This document shows positions 1 through 5,725 of a stretch of 7,335 bases of DNA, one piece after another. The notes below the pieces were generated by a model. It did no database searches. It saw only the letters and a list, made by a program, of their open reading frames with translations, and was not told the origin of the DNA. Every line of letters begins with the position of its first letter. Positions within the stretch are counted from its first letter, which is position 1. The position numbers and the translations under genes are program-made. Source of the DNA: Mycobacterium sp. (GTDB taxonomy: Bacteria; Actinomycetota; Actinomycetes; Mycobacteriales; Mycobacteriaceae); assembly GCA_023264755.1 (NCBI GenBank), contig JAHFVB010000251.1, forward strand, positions 1 to 7,335. The letters are read 5' to 3'.

Positions 1-261
1 CCTGGTGCGACGCTGGGCACGGCCCAGGGCATGGTCAACATGGGCGGCTTCCTCGCATCACTTCTGGTGATGCAGTCGATGGGCGTGATTCTCGGTGCGA
101 TGGGCGGCTATTCGTTCGATTCGTTCCGGGTGGCATGGACGGTGCAGTACGCGGTGTGGGCGTTTGCCGTACTCGGCATCCTCATCACCCGGCGCAAGAC
201 GCGCCGACTGATGAAGCTCGAACAGGAGCGGGCGCTGTTGGAGAGCTTCGAACTGGGTTAG
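1..261 (+). CDS. MFS transporter, C-terminal fragment (5' end outside window)
   Basis: The frame is open from base 1 to a TAG stop at 259-261 and gives 86 residues with no start, so the gene is cut by the window edge. The start of the fragment reads GTAQGMVNMGGFLASLL, a glycine-rich segment typical of helix 11 in major facilitator superfamily carriers. Two hydrophobic helices are visible, at about fragment residues 14-34 and 42-62. They are followed by a short basic cytoplasmic tail (TRRKTRR) and a charged, probably helical end. The position of the basic tail after the last helix fits the usual inside C-terminus of a 12-helix MFS protein of the inner membrane. The substrate cannot be judged from this piece. 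The gene is convergent with ltrA, separated by 43 bp. Family assignment is fairly safe; subfamily is unknown. Confidence 0.8.
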   Translation, partial: PGATLGTAQGMVNMGGFLASLLVMQSMGVILGAMGGYSFDSFRVAWTVQYAVWAFAVLGILITRRKTRRLMKLEQERALLESFELG

Positions 262-304
262 CGGTAGGCCTTCCCGTGCTTGGCCTTGGGGATCGCCGGC
301 ACCG
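262..304. other. Short convergent intergenic gap, MFS / ltrA
   Basis: These 43 bp separate two convergent stop codons. A weak hairpin can be drawn (AGGCC at 266-270 with GGCCT at 282-286, 11-nt loop), with no T-run on either side. I do not call it a terminator. Confidence 0.4.
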
Positions 305-1576
305 CTAGGAGTCACTTCTCGCGATGGCCTCGGCGACGTGCCGGTGCCCAACCAGCTCGAACCCGACGACCGTGACCACGGGCGCCAGGGTGACGATCAG
401 CAGGCACGCCGTCATCGGCACGCCCGCCGCCGCTGCGGCCACGGCCGCCGCCAGCACGACGACGGTCAGGACGACCAGCAGGACGTGGAACCGGTCGCCG
501 GCTCTGACCATCAATCCGTAGAGCACGAAGAGCAGCCCGATGTAGACCCCCACCGGGATCACCACCGAGAGCACCGTGCCGACGGGCCCCAGTTCGGAGT
601 GTCCTTCGACGTAGTAGGCGGCGGTGTGGAGACCGGCACCGGTCGCCACGATCGCGCCGAACACGGCCATGTGAAGGTAGCCGAACAGGAAGGACCGCTC
701 GCGGTGGGCGTGCAGGATGTCGGCGGCGGGCACGGCGAAGTAGATCCACCACATGCCGAAGGTCAATCCGGTCCCGGCGACGGCCAGGATGACCGCGTCC
801 GGCGTCCACCCGTGTTCGTCCACGACGGCCGTCAGCGAGGCGACGGTGCCGACCACGCCCTCGCCAAGGGCGATGATCGCCAGCAGGCCGTACCGCTCGG
901 CGACGTGATGGGCGTGCCACGGCGTGCCGCCCCTGCGGGTCTCGGCGAGCCACGGTCCGGTCAGCTCCACGACGACCAGCAGCAGGAAGACGAGCAACCC
1001 GAGCGGAACCGACAGCGGCAGGAAGATCGACACGATCCAACCGAGCTGCGCGATGGTGATGACGGTCGCGTACGTGGTGCTGGCCGCCCGGCGGTCCGGA
1101 TCCTGTCGCGCCGCGCGCAACCATTGCGCCACCATGGCCACGCGCATCACCACGTAGCCGGCGACGATCAACTCGTTGTCGAGGTGATGGCCGTGTTCGA
1201 TCGACGCGTAGAACGGTGGGATGCCCAGTGCGAGTACCAGCACCCCCACCATCTGCACCATCGTCAGGACCCGATAGGCCCAGTCGTCGGTGTCGTAGGC
1301 GGAGGCGAACCAGGTGAAGTTGATCCACGCCCAGCACACCGCGAACGTCGCGAACAGGAACGCCACCAGCCCGATCCCGACGTGGCCGGCGGCCAGCATG
1401 TGCGCCAGCTGCGCGGCCGCGACGCCGAAGGCGATCACGAAGGTCAGGTCGAACAGCAGCTCCAGTGGGGTGGCTACCCGGTGGGGCTCGTGCGGGTCGC
1501 GCCCGGCCATGGGGCGCACGCGGTGCGCCGCAACGCCGGGGGGCGGCTGCGGCGCCGCACTCGATGGTTCAGTCAT
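305..1576 (-). CDS. ltrA: LtrA family (low temperature requirement protein A) membrane protein
   Basis: A 423-residue, very hydrophobic protein with a proline-rich cytoplasmic-looking N-terminus (1-34) and roughly ten or more membrane segments. Two family hallmarks are visible. One is the first-helix motif PLELLFDLTFVIAF at 37-50. The other is the central HHVAERYGLLAIIALGE at 223-239, with conserved His, Glu-Arg and Gly-Glu. Length fits the family (about 350-420). LtrA was named for growth of Listeria at low temperature; its molecular function is not established, so no substrate is proposed. The ATG at 1574-1576 is chosen because GGAG (1587 to 1584 on this strand) lies 7 nt upstream. A possible -10 box, TACGGT, lies at 1607-1602 with no convincing -35. 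A long open frame on the opposite strand is a GC-driven shadow. The gene stands alone, convergent with the MFS gene and divergent from the miniprotein gene at 1785. Confidence 0.9.
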   Translation of the reverse strand: MTEPSSAAPQPPPGVAAHRVRPMAGRDPHEPHRVATPLELLFDLTFVIAFGVAAAQLAHMLAAGHVGIGLVAFLFATFAVCWAWINFTWFASAYDTDDWAYRVLTMVQMVGVLVLALGIPPFYASIEHGHHLDNELIVAGYVVMRVAMVAQWLRAARQDPDRRAASTTYATVITIAQLGWIVSIFLPLSVPLGLLVFLLLVVVELTGPWLAETRRGGTPWHAHHVAERYGLLAIIALGEGVVGTVASLTAVVDEHGWTPDAVILAVAGTGLTFGMWWIYFAVPAADILHAHRERSFLFGYLHMAVFGAIVATGAGLHTAAYYVEGHSELGPVGTVLSVVIPVGVYIGLLFVLYGLMVRAGDRFHVLLVVLTVVVLAAAVAAAAAGVPMTACLLIVTLAPVVTVVGFELVGHRHVAEAIARSDS

Positions 1577-1784
1577 GCGATGTCTCCGTCCGACCGCGCA
1601 GACCGTACCGGGTTGCCCGTCGGCCCGCTACCTTCGCGTCGTGGCCGTCGGGCCGAGCGTGGGGCTGCTCCCCGACCCGCGGACGCCAACGCAGCCAGCA
1701 ACTCGAGTAGCTCACTACGCATGCGCACCCGCGTGGCAGCTTCCACGATCGAGTCATGACGAAGCAACGACGTACGGCACCTCG
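1577..1784. other. Divergent intergenic region, ltrA / miniprotein
   Basis: 208 bp between the divergent ltrA and miniprotein starts. It holds the ltrA ribosome binding site and a possible ltrA -10 box (TACGGT at 1607-1602, minus strand). A 64-codon minus-strand open frame (TTG 1767 to TGA 1573) fills most of it and overlaps the ltrA ATG as ATGA. Its second half is arginine/glycine/serine-rich like non-coding GC-rich DNA, so it is not called as a gene. I see no clear promoter for the plus-strand miniprotein. Confidence 0.4.
1584..1587 (-). promoter_or_regulatory. Ribosome binding site of ltrA
   Basis: GGAG (within ACGGAGA) on the minus strand sits 7 nt before the ATG of the LtrA gene. It supports that start over internal methionines such as Met23. 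Confidence 0.55.
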
Positions 1785-1901
1785 ATGAACGCCATTGTGG
1801 CGGCCGGGCTGGCTGCGGGCACGACGGTCATGGCGCTCGTCATTCACGACCTACAGGTCCGACTGGAGCAGTGGGACTATCGCAGGCACGCCGACGACTG
1901 A
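1785..1901 (+). CDS. Small single-helix membrane miniprotein (38 aa), mycobacterial type
   Basis: A short gene of 38 codons from ATG 1785 to TGA 1899-1901. The first half, about residues 4-20, is an uninterrupted hydrophobic stretch of Ala, Val, Gly, Leu and Ile that could span a membrane once. The second half is charged and reads HDLQVRLEQWDYRRHADD. From memory, short mycobacterial proteins share this layout, with a hydrophobic N-terminus and a tail of the form DLQ-RLE-W(D)Y-RHA(E/D)D. That resemblance is recalled, not searched. The start is set by the hydrophobic segment; a longer upstream reading in the same frame has no protein-like character and opposes ltrA. No good Shine-Dalgarno is visible, so a leaderless or weakly translated mRNA is possible. 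Its function is unknown. It is convergent with the meta-cleavage operon and divergent from ltrA. Confidence 0.65.
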   Translation: MNAIVAAGLAAGTTVMALVIHDLQVRLEQWDYRRHADD

Positions 1902-1906
1902 CGGCT

Positions 1907-1923
1907 CCGGCCCAGCAGGCCGG
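1907..1923. terminator. GC hairpin between convergent genes, candidate bidirectional terminator
   Basis: CCGGCC (1907-1912) pairs perfectly with GGCCGG (1918-1923) around a 5-nt loop. It sits 6 nt after the miniprotein stop and about 40 nt after the mhpE stop read from the other side. There is no T-tract, as is common for proposed mycobacterial terminators. A second overlapping repeat, GTTCG (1923-1927) with CGAAC (1930-1934), adjoins it. Confidence 0.4.
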
Positions 1924-1964
1924 TTCGCCCGAACACCGAATGATCGCCGGGCATGGAAGTCCGG

Positions 1965-3014
1965 TCAGGAACCGAGGTTGCGACGGAGTTCCAGCGCGAT
2001 GTCGGCGATGAGGTCCTCCTGACCTCCGACGAGTCCACGTTCGCCGACCGCGAGCAGGATCGCACGGGTGTCGAGCCCATGCTCCTGGGCGGCCGCCTCG
2101 GCGTGCCGCAAGAAGCTGGAGTACACGCCCGCATACCCCAGGGTGAGTGTCTCTCGGTCGACCTGGACCGGCCGGTCCTGCAGCGGTCGCACGACGTCAT
2201 CGGCCGCATCCTGCAACGCGAACAGATCGCAGCCGTGCTTCCAGCCGTGCAGCTCGGCCACGGCGACGAACGGTTCGATCGGACAGTTGCCCGCCCCGGC
2301 GCCGTGCCCGGCCAGCGAGGCGTCCACCCGGATGACCCCTTCTTCGACGGCCGCCACCGAATTGGCCACCGCCAACGACAGATTCTGATGCGCATGAATG
2401 CCGATCTCGGTATCGGAATTCAACACCCCGCGATACGCCCGCACGCGCTCGCGCACCCCGTTCATCGTCAGCCGCCCCCCGGAGTCGGTGACGTAGACGC
2501 ATTGCGCGCCATAGGATTCCATCAGCTTGGCTTGAGCGGCCAACTGAGCGGGCTCGGCGAGGTGCGACATCATCAGGAAGCCCGAGACGTCCATGCCCAG
2601 CTCCCGGGCCTTGCCGATGTGCTGTGCGGAGACGTCGGCCTCGGTGCAATGCGTCGCCACCCGGACCGAGGTGACCCCGAGTTCGTGGGCGCGCACCAGT
2701 TCGCGCACCGTTCCGACGCCCGGCAGGAGCAACGTCGTGAGCTTGGCACGGTGGACGACGGCGGCGGCCGCCTCGATCCACTCCCAGTCGGTGTTGCTGC
2801 CCGCACCGTAGGTCAGGCTGTGTCCGGCCAAGCCGTCGCCGTGGGTGACCTCGATGGCGTCGACGCCTGCCGCGTCGAGTGCGCCCGCGATGGTCGCGAC
2901 CAGCTTGGGGCTGATCCGGTGCCGCATGGCATGCATGCCGTCGCGCAGCGTGACGTCCTGGATGTACAGCGCCGCACCATCATTGGCGTTGGGTCGGTCG
3001 TCGGTGCCGGTCAT
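1965..3014 (-). CDS. mhpE: 4-hydroxy-2-oxovalerate aldolase
   Basis: A 349-residue enzyme (MhpE/DmpG/BphI/HsaF family) that splits 4-hydroxy-2-oxovalerate into pyruvate and acetaldehyde, the last carbon-carbon cleavage of catechol-type meta pathways. Key residues match DmpG with a constant offset of 7: Arg24 and Asp25 in LRDGMH, catalytic His28, metal ligands His207 and His209 in IHAHQN, and Tyr298 in [10 protein letters not shown]. The HMGL-like TIM barrel fills about 17-280. The rest is the C-terminal domain that contacts the dehydrogenase partner. The ATG at 3014 is chosen over a longer frame to 3155 because AGGAGG lies 7 nt upstream, the family N-terminus ([11 protein letters not shown]) begins shortly after it, and it overlaps the mhpF stop as ATGA. 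It is the last gene of the operon, with a hairpin beyond. The symbol mhpE is by family; dmpG or hsaF would be equally defensible. Confidence 0.95.
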   Translation of the reverse strand: MTGTDDRPNANDGAALYIQDVTLRDGMHAMRHRISPKLVATIAGALDAAGVDAIEVTHGDGLAGHSLTYGAGSNTDWEWIEAAAAVVHRAKLTTLLLPGVGTVRELVRAHELGVTSVRVATHCTEADVSAQHIGKARELGMDVSGFLMMSHLAEPAQLAAQAKLMESYGAQCVYVTDSGGRLTMNGVRERVRAYRGVLNSDTEIGIHAHQNLSLAVANSVAAVEEGVIRVDASLAGHGAGAGNCPIEPFVAVAELHGWKHGCDLFALQDAADDVVRPLQDRPVQVDRETLTLGYAGVYSSFLRHAEAAAQEHGLDTRAILLAVGERGLVGGQEDLIADIALELRRNLGS

Positions 3015-3955
3015 CGGATGGCCTCCTGCCGGGTGTGCTCGGCGAGCTTCTCGGCAACCTGCAATGCCGCGGACGTCATGATGTCGAGGTTGCCCGCGTA
3101 CGCGGGCAAGTAGTGCGCGGCGCCCTCCACTTCGAGGAACACCGCCACCTTCCACAGGCCGGGCCCCTTGTCGACTCCTCCGGTCAGCGTCGCGACGGAC
3201 TCGGCGTCGTCGAGTTTGGTGAACTGCACTTGGTGCTTGAGTCGGTATCCGGGCACGTACGCCGCTACCTTGGCCACCATGTCCTCGATCGACGCTCGAA
3301 TGCGGTCCTGATCGGGGTTGGTCACGAGGGCCAGCACGGTGTCGCGCATGATCAACGGCGGCTCGGCGGGATTGAGCACGATGATCGCCTTGCCGTGCGC
3401 CGCTCCCCCGACTGCTTCGATGGCCGCCGAGGTGGTTTCGGTGAACTCGTCGATGTTGGCCCGCGTGCCCGGCCCGGCCGACTTCGAGGCGATGGAGGCC
3501 ACGATCTCGGCGTAGTGCACGGGCGTGACCGACGATATCGCCGCGACGATGGGAATGGTGGCCTGGCCGCCGCAGGTGACCATGTTGACGTTGGGCGCAT
3601 CGAGGTGCTCGTCGAGGTTGACCGCCGGCACGACGTACGGACCGATGGCGGCGGGAGTCAGGTCGATGAGCCGCTTGCCGTAGGGCCGCAGTGCTGCCTC
3701 GTTGGCCACGTGGGCCTTCGCCGAGGTCGAGTCGAAGACGATGTCGACGTCGGCGAAGTCGGGGTGCTCGATCAGGCCCTGCACCCCGTTGTCGACGGTG
3801 CTGATCCCCATCCGGCGGGCGCGGGCGAGGCCATCCGACGCGGGGTCGATGCCCACCAGCACGGCGAGCTCGACGTTGGTCGCGACGCGTGTGAGTTTGA
3901 TGACCAGATCGGTGCCGATGTTGCCGGAGCCGATGACTGCTACCTTGCGGCTCAT
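3011..3955 (-). CDS. mhpF: Acetaldehyde dehydrogenase (acylating)
   Basis: A 314-residue NAD-dependent enzyme that converts acetaldehyde and CoA to acetyl-CoA. The N-terminal Rossmann motif GSGNIGTD (9-16) binds NAD. The catalytic cysteine is Cys128 in [12 protein letters not shown], and the family segments [16 protein letters not shown] (160-175) and [16 protein letters not shown] (282-297) are intact. Length matches MhpF/DmpF/BphJ. To my reading it resembles this aromatic-pathway group more than the steroid-pathway HsaG of M. tuberculosis, whose middle region I recall as different. The partner is MhpE: in this family the two form a complex that channels toxic acetaldehyde. The start at 3955 overlaps the mhpD stop as ATGA, and GAGGG (3969-3965) lies 9 nt upstream. 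Its stop overlaps the mhpE start in the same way, so the three genes are probably translationally coupled. The frame is open further upstream, but that is antisense-style noise over mhpD. Confidence 0.95.
   Translation of the reverse strand: MSRKVAVIGSGNIGTDLVIKLTRVATNVELAVLVGIDPASDGLARARRMGISTVDNGVQGLIEHPDFADVDIVFDSTSAKAHVANEAALRPYGKRLIDLTPAAIGPYVVPAVNLDEHLDAPNVNMVTCGGQATIPIVAAISSVTPVHYAEIVASIASKSAGPGTRANIDEFTETTSAAIEAVGGAAHGKAIIVLNPAEPPLIMRDTVLALVTNPDQDRIRASIEDMVAKVAAYVPGYRLKHQVQFTKLDDAESVATLTGGVDKGPGLWKVAVFLEVEGAAHYLPAYAGNLDIMTSAALQVAEKLAEHTRQEAIR
3022..3027 (-). promoter_or_regulatory. Ribosome binding site of mhpE
   Basis: A perfect AGGAGG on the minus strand, inside the end of mhpF, lies 7 nt before the ATG at 3014. 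It decides the mhpE start against an in-frame upstream extension of 47 codons. Confidence 0.8.
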
Positions 3956-4767
3956 GCCGTCCCGCCCTCGCTCGAGTTGACCGTGAATGTCGCGGTGGCG
4001 CTGCCGATTCCGGAGATGGTCGTCGTGTACGTCGTCCCGGGTACGACGGGAACCATCGGTCCGAGCGCGCCCGAGAGCACCACGTCCCCGGCGCGCAACG
4101 GCGCCCCGTAGGTCAGGCTGGTGTTTGCCAGCCATGCCAACGCCTTCCATGGGCTGCCCAGGCAGTCCGACCCCCGGCCGTTGGAGACCTCCACCCCATC
4201 GGCGGTGAGCGTCATCGTCACCTTGGCGAGGTCGGGCGCACCGGCCCGGTCCACCCGATCCCCGAGTACGTACAGCCCCGACGAGGCGTTGTCGGCGACG
4301 GTGTCGGCAAGGCTGATGTCCCAGTTCGCCACCCTGCTGTCGACGATCTCGAAGGCCGCGAAGATCCCGTCGACGAAGTCCGGCACCTGCTCGGCGGTTA
4401 CGTGTTCGGGAATGTCGGCACCGAGCACGAACGCGATCTCGGCCTCGAGCTTCGGCTGCAGCAAGCGGGTGAAGTCCACCGCGGCGTGGGTCGAGCAGTC
4501 CATGTCGTCGAGCAGCACTCCAAAGTCGGGCTGATGCACTCCGAGTTGCCGCTGCACCGCCGGGGAGGTCAACCCGATCTTGCGTCCGACGATGCGCCGC
4601 CCCGCGGCCAGCAGCGCCTCGATGTTGCGGGACTGCACCCGGTAGGCGAGGTCGATGTCGTCGCGACCGATCAAGTCGCGCACCGGCGCACACGGTTTGC
4701 CCGTCCTCGCCGCAACGGCGAGCCGGTCGGCCGCCTGGTCGAGCACGCGGGAATGGATCATCGTCAT
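3952..4767 (-). CDS. mhpD: 2-keto-4-pentenoate (2-hydroxypenta-2,4-dienoate) hydratase
   Basis: A 271-residue member of the fumarylacetoacetate-hydrolase-like MhpD/DmpE/HsaE family. It adds water to 2-hydroxypenta-2,4-dienoate to give 4-hydroxy-2-oxovalerate, the substrate of MhpE. Visible are Lys63 in GRKIGLTS, the metal-binding acids Glu108 and Glu110 in [11 protein letters not shown], and Glu140 in [10 protein letters not shown]. The C-terminal [11 protein letters not shown] (231-241) and the GIGSATATF end of the fold are also present. Two starts are possible, ATG 4767 (MTMIHSR) and ATG 4761 (MIHSR). I prefer 4767 because a TAGCGT -10 box lies exactly 7 nt before it and no Shine-Dalgarno is present, which suits a leaderless mRNA. 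It is the first gene of the operon and is divergent from the IclR gene, its likely regulator. The enzyme class is clear; whether its natural source is an aromatic or another ring-cleavage pathway is not shown. Confidence 0.93.
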   Translation of the reverse strand: MTMIHSRVLDQAADRLAVAARTGKPCAPVRDLIGRDDIDLAYRVQSRNIEALLAAGRRIVGRKIGLTSPAVQRQLGVHQPDFGVLLDDMDCSTHAAVDFTRLLQPKLEAEIAFVLGADIPEHVTAEQVPDFVDGIFAAFEIVDSRVANWDISLADTVADNASSGLYVLGDRVDRAGAPDLAKVTMTLTADGVEVSNGRGSDCLGSPWKALAWLANTSLTYGAPLRAGDVVLSGALGPMVPVVPGTTYTTTISGIGSATATFTVNSSEGGTA

Positions 4768-4780
4768 GGCGACGACGCTA
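4768..4780 (-). promoter_or_regulatory. Candidate leaderless promoter of the mhpD-mhpF-mhpE operon
   Basis: On the minus strand, TAGCGT (4780 to 4775) fits the mycobacterial -10 pattern TANNNT. Exactly 7 nt separate it from the ATG at 4767, so transcription would begin at or next to the start codon. No Shine-Dalgarno precedes the ATG, which agrees. A -35 box is not evident. Confidence 0.5.
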
Positions 4781-4801
4781 GGGACATTCGGAAGGCGCGC
4801 A

Positions 4802-4814
4802 TAGGATCCATCCC
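4802..4814 (+). promoter_or_regulatory. Candidate leaderless promoter of the iclR gene
   Basis: TAGGAT (4802-4807) fits TANNNT and ends 7 nt before the ATG at 4815, mirroring the mhpD promoter on the other strand. The same bases contain AGGA 8 nt before the ATG, so they could instead be a weak ribosome binding site. The two readings cannot be separated by eye. The -10 boxes of the two promoters are 21 bp apart, so their -35 zones overlap. Confidence 0.45.
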
Positions 4815-4828
4815 ATGTCACGGGATGG
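4808..4828. repeat. Perfect inverted repeat across the iclR start codon, candidate operator
   Basis: CCATCCC (4808-4814) and GGGATGG (4822-4828) are perfect 7-bp inverted arms around a 7-nt centre that contains the ATG (4815-4817). The position just downstream of the iclR -10 box is where a self-repressing regulator would bind. As RNA the arms could also fold over the start codon, unless the mRNA begins at the ATG and lacks the left arm. Confidence 0.5.
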
Positions 4829-5579
4829 CACCACGACGTCGCAGCTGGAGAAGGCCGCGCTCGTGCTCGACGCCTTTCCTCGAGGGTCCGCGCTGACGTT
4901 GGCCGAGGTGTGCACCAGGACGGGACTGGCCCGCTCGACGGTCCACCGCCTGCTCGTCGACCTGACCACGCTCGGCTGGATCGACCGGTCCGGCCACACC
5001 TTCGAACTCGGCCTCGGGCTGTTCCAACTCGGCGAGCGCGTCGCAGTGAAGCACCAGTTGCGTTCGGCGGCAATACCGTTCATGCAAGACCTGTACGCCG
5101 TGACCGGGCAAACGGTGCACCTGGCCGTGCGCAGCGGATACGACGCGGTGTACGTCGAGAAGCTGTACGGCCACGTGCCCCTGCCGTTGCCATCACAGAT
5201 CGGGGGCCGGCTCCCACTCACCTGCACGGCAGTCGGCAAGGCGTTGCTCGCCTTCGAAGACGCCGAGCTGCGCGCCCAGGTACTGGCCCGCCCGCTACGG
5301 CGCTACACCGCCAACTCCATCACCGACCCCCATCAGCTGGCCCGCGAACTCGACGACATCCGCCGCACCGGCGTCGCGATCGAACGCGAGGAATCCGCGC
5401 TCGGCGGATGCTGCCTGGCCGCGCCCGTGCTGCTGAACGGCGCGCCCGTCGCCGCCCTGTCGGTGTCCGTACCGACCGACCGATTCCGACCCGAACTCCT
5501 GGCACCGGCGGTCCGTACCGGCGCGTTGGCCCTCGGACGGGTACTGGCCGGCCCGTCCGGACCCACGTCCACCAGCTAA
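4815..5579 (+). CDS. IclR-family transcriptional regulator
   Basis: A 254-residue regulator with the two-domain IclR layout. The N-terminal winged helix-turn-helix spans about 10-67, with the helix-turn-helix in LTLAEVCTRTGLARSTVHRLL (about 28-48) and the wing at RSGHTFELG. The C-terminal effector-binding domain covers about 80-246. It includes GGRLPLTCTAVGKALLA (130-146), with the family's characteristic TA-GKA element, and the late GGCCLAAPV and PVAALSVSVP segments (197-220). IclR proteins bind DNA as dimers or tetramers and sense small metabolites, often aromatic acids or keto-acids. Being divergent from mhpDFE across 47 bp makes it the probable local regulator of that operon, with a pathway intermediate as the likely effector; both are inference. 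Start 4815 keeps the usual short N-terminus before the helix-turn-helix and fits the adjacent -10 box. The C-terminal few residues are low-complexity. Confidence 0.93.
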   Translation: MSRDGTTTSQLEKAALVLDAFPRGSALTLAEVCTRTGLARSTVHRLLVDLTTLGWIDRSGHTFELGLGLFQLGERVAVKHQLRSAAIPFMQDLYAVTGQTVHLAVRSGYDAVYVEKLYGHVPLPLPSQIGGRLPLTCTAVGKALLAFEDAELRAQVLARPLRRYTANSITDPHQLARELDDIRRTGVAIEREESALGGCCLAAPVLLNGAPVAALSVSVPTDRFRPELLAPAVRTGALALGRVLAGPSGPTSTS

Positions 5580-5606
5580 GTGGGCTCGGCAATCAATTGC
5601 GCGCCA

Positions 5607-5624
5607 GCCGCATTCACAAGCGGC
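5607..5624. terminator. Weak hairpin after iclR
   Basis: GCCGC (5607-5611) can pair with GCGGC (5620-5624) around an 8-nt loop, 27 nt after the iclR stop. It has a short stem and no T-run, so it is only a weak terminator candidate. Confidence 0.25.
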
Positions 5625-5634
5625 CGCCCAGCGA

Positions 5635-5657
5635 CAACCGAGCCGTATTCAACCGAG
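5635..5657 (+). repeat. Direct repeat CAACCGAG upstream of the DUF1254 gene
   Basis: CAACCGAG occurs at 5635-5642 and again at 5650-5657, with a start-to-start spacing of 15 bp. The core CCGAG returns at 5663-5667. The second copy falls where the -35 of the promoter at 5675 would be. It could be a regulator site or chance in GC-rich DNA. Confidence 0.3.
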
Positions 5658-5674
5658 GCCAGCCGAGCACGTAG

Positions 5675-5680
5675 TAGCGT
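5675..5680 (+). promoter_or_regulatory. Candidate -10 box for the DUF1254 gene
   Basis: TAGCGT, the same hexamer as the mhpD -10, lies 45 nt before the ATG at 5726. It would give a leader of roughly 38 nt that includes the AAGGAGG ribosome binding site. No -35 box is clear. Confidence 0.35.
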
Positions 5681-5714
5681 GCAGGGCGCCGGCCGCTAGA
5701 AGTGCAGGCCGACG

Positions 5715-5721
5715 AAGGAGG
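5715..5721 (+). promoter_or_regulatory. Ribosome binding site of the DUF1254/DUF1214 gene
   Basis: AAGGAGG ends 4 nt before the ATG at 5726. It sets the start there and rules against the in-frame GTG at 5702, whose coding sequence would contain this site. Confidence 0.8.
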
Positions 5722-5725
5722 CCCG

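Noticed and set aside
258..302. A tiny minus-strand frame ending PKAKHGKAYR at a TAA
   Set aside because: It looks like a protein tail but is only 14-17 codons, closed upstream by a stop at 312-314, with no ribosome binding site; it could be a relic, but nothing else supports it.
338..1759. A 473-codon plus-strand open frame opposite ltrA
   Set aside because: Its protein is rich in His, Asp, Arg, Gly and Gln without domains, and it is exactly antisense to a clear LtrA protein; it is a GC-rich shadow frame.
1573..1767. A 64-codon minus-strand frame whose TGA overlaps the ltrA ATG
   Set aside because: The ATGA overlap and a helical-looking stretch (LLELLAALASAG) are suggestive, but it needs a TTG start, the second half is Arg/Gly/Ser-rich filler, no ribosome binding site fits, and ltrA has its own. 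Homologues in relatives would revive it.
3015..3155. 47-codon upstream extension of mhpE
   Set aside because: It reads in the wrong frame over the end of mhpF and lacks family sequence; AGGAGG 7 nt before 3014 fixes the start.
3956..4693. Upstream extension of the mhpF frame to 560 codons
   Set aside because: The extension is Arg/Gly-rich, overlaps all of mhpD, and the MhpF family begins at the Met of [14 protein letters not shown] with an ATGA overlap.
4768..5073. Upstream extension of the mhpD frame to 373 codons
   Set aside because: It is antisense to the N-terminal part of the IclR gene and has non-coding composition.
4910..5674. A 254-codon plus-strand frame inside and beyond iclR
   Set aside because: It is an Arg/Pro-rich shadow in another frame of the IclR gene.
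5679..5708. GTGCAGG repeated at 5679-5685 and 5702-5708
   Set aside because: A 7-bp direct repeat in GC-rich DNA with no relation to a promoter element; most likely chance.
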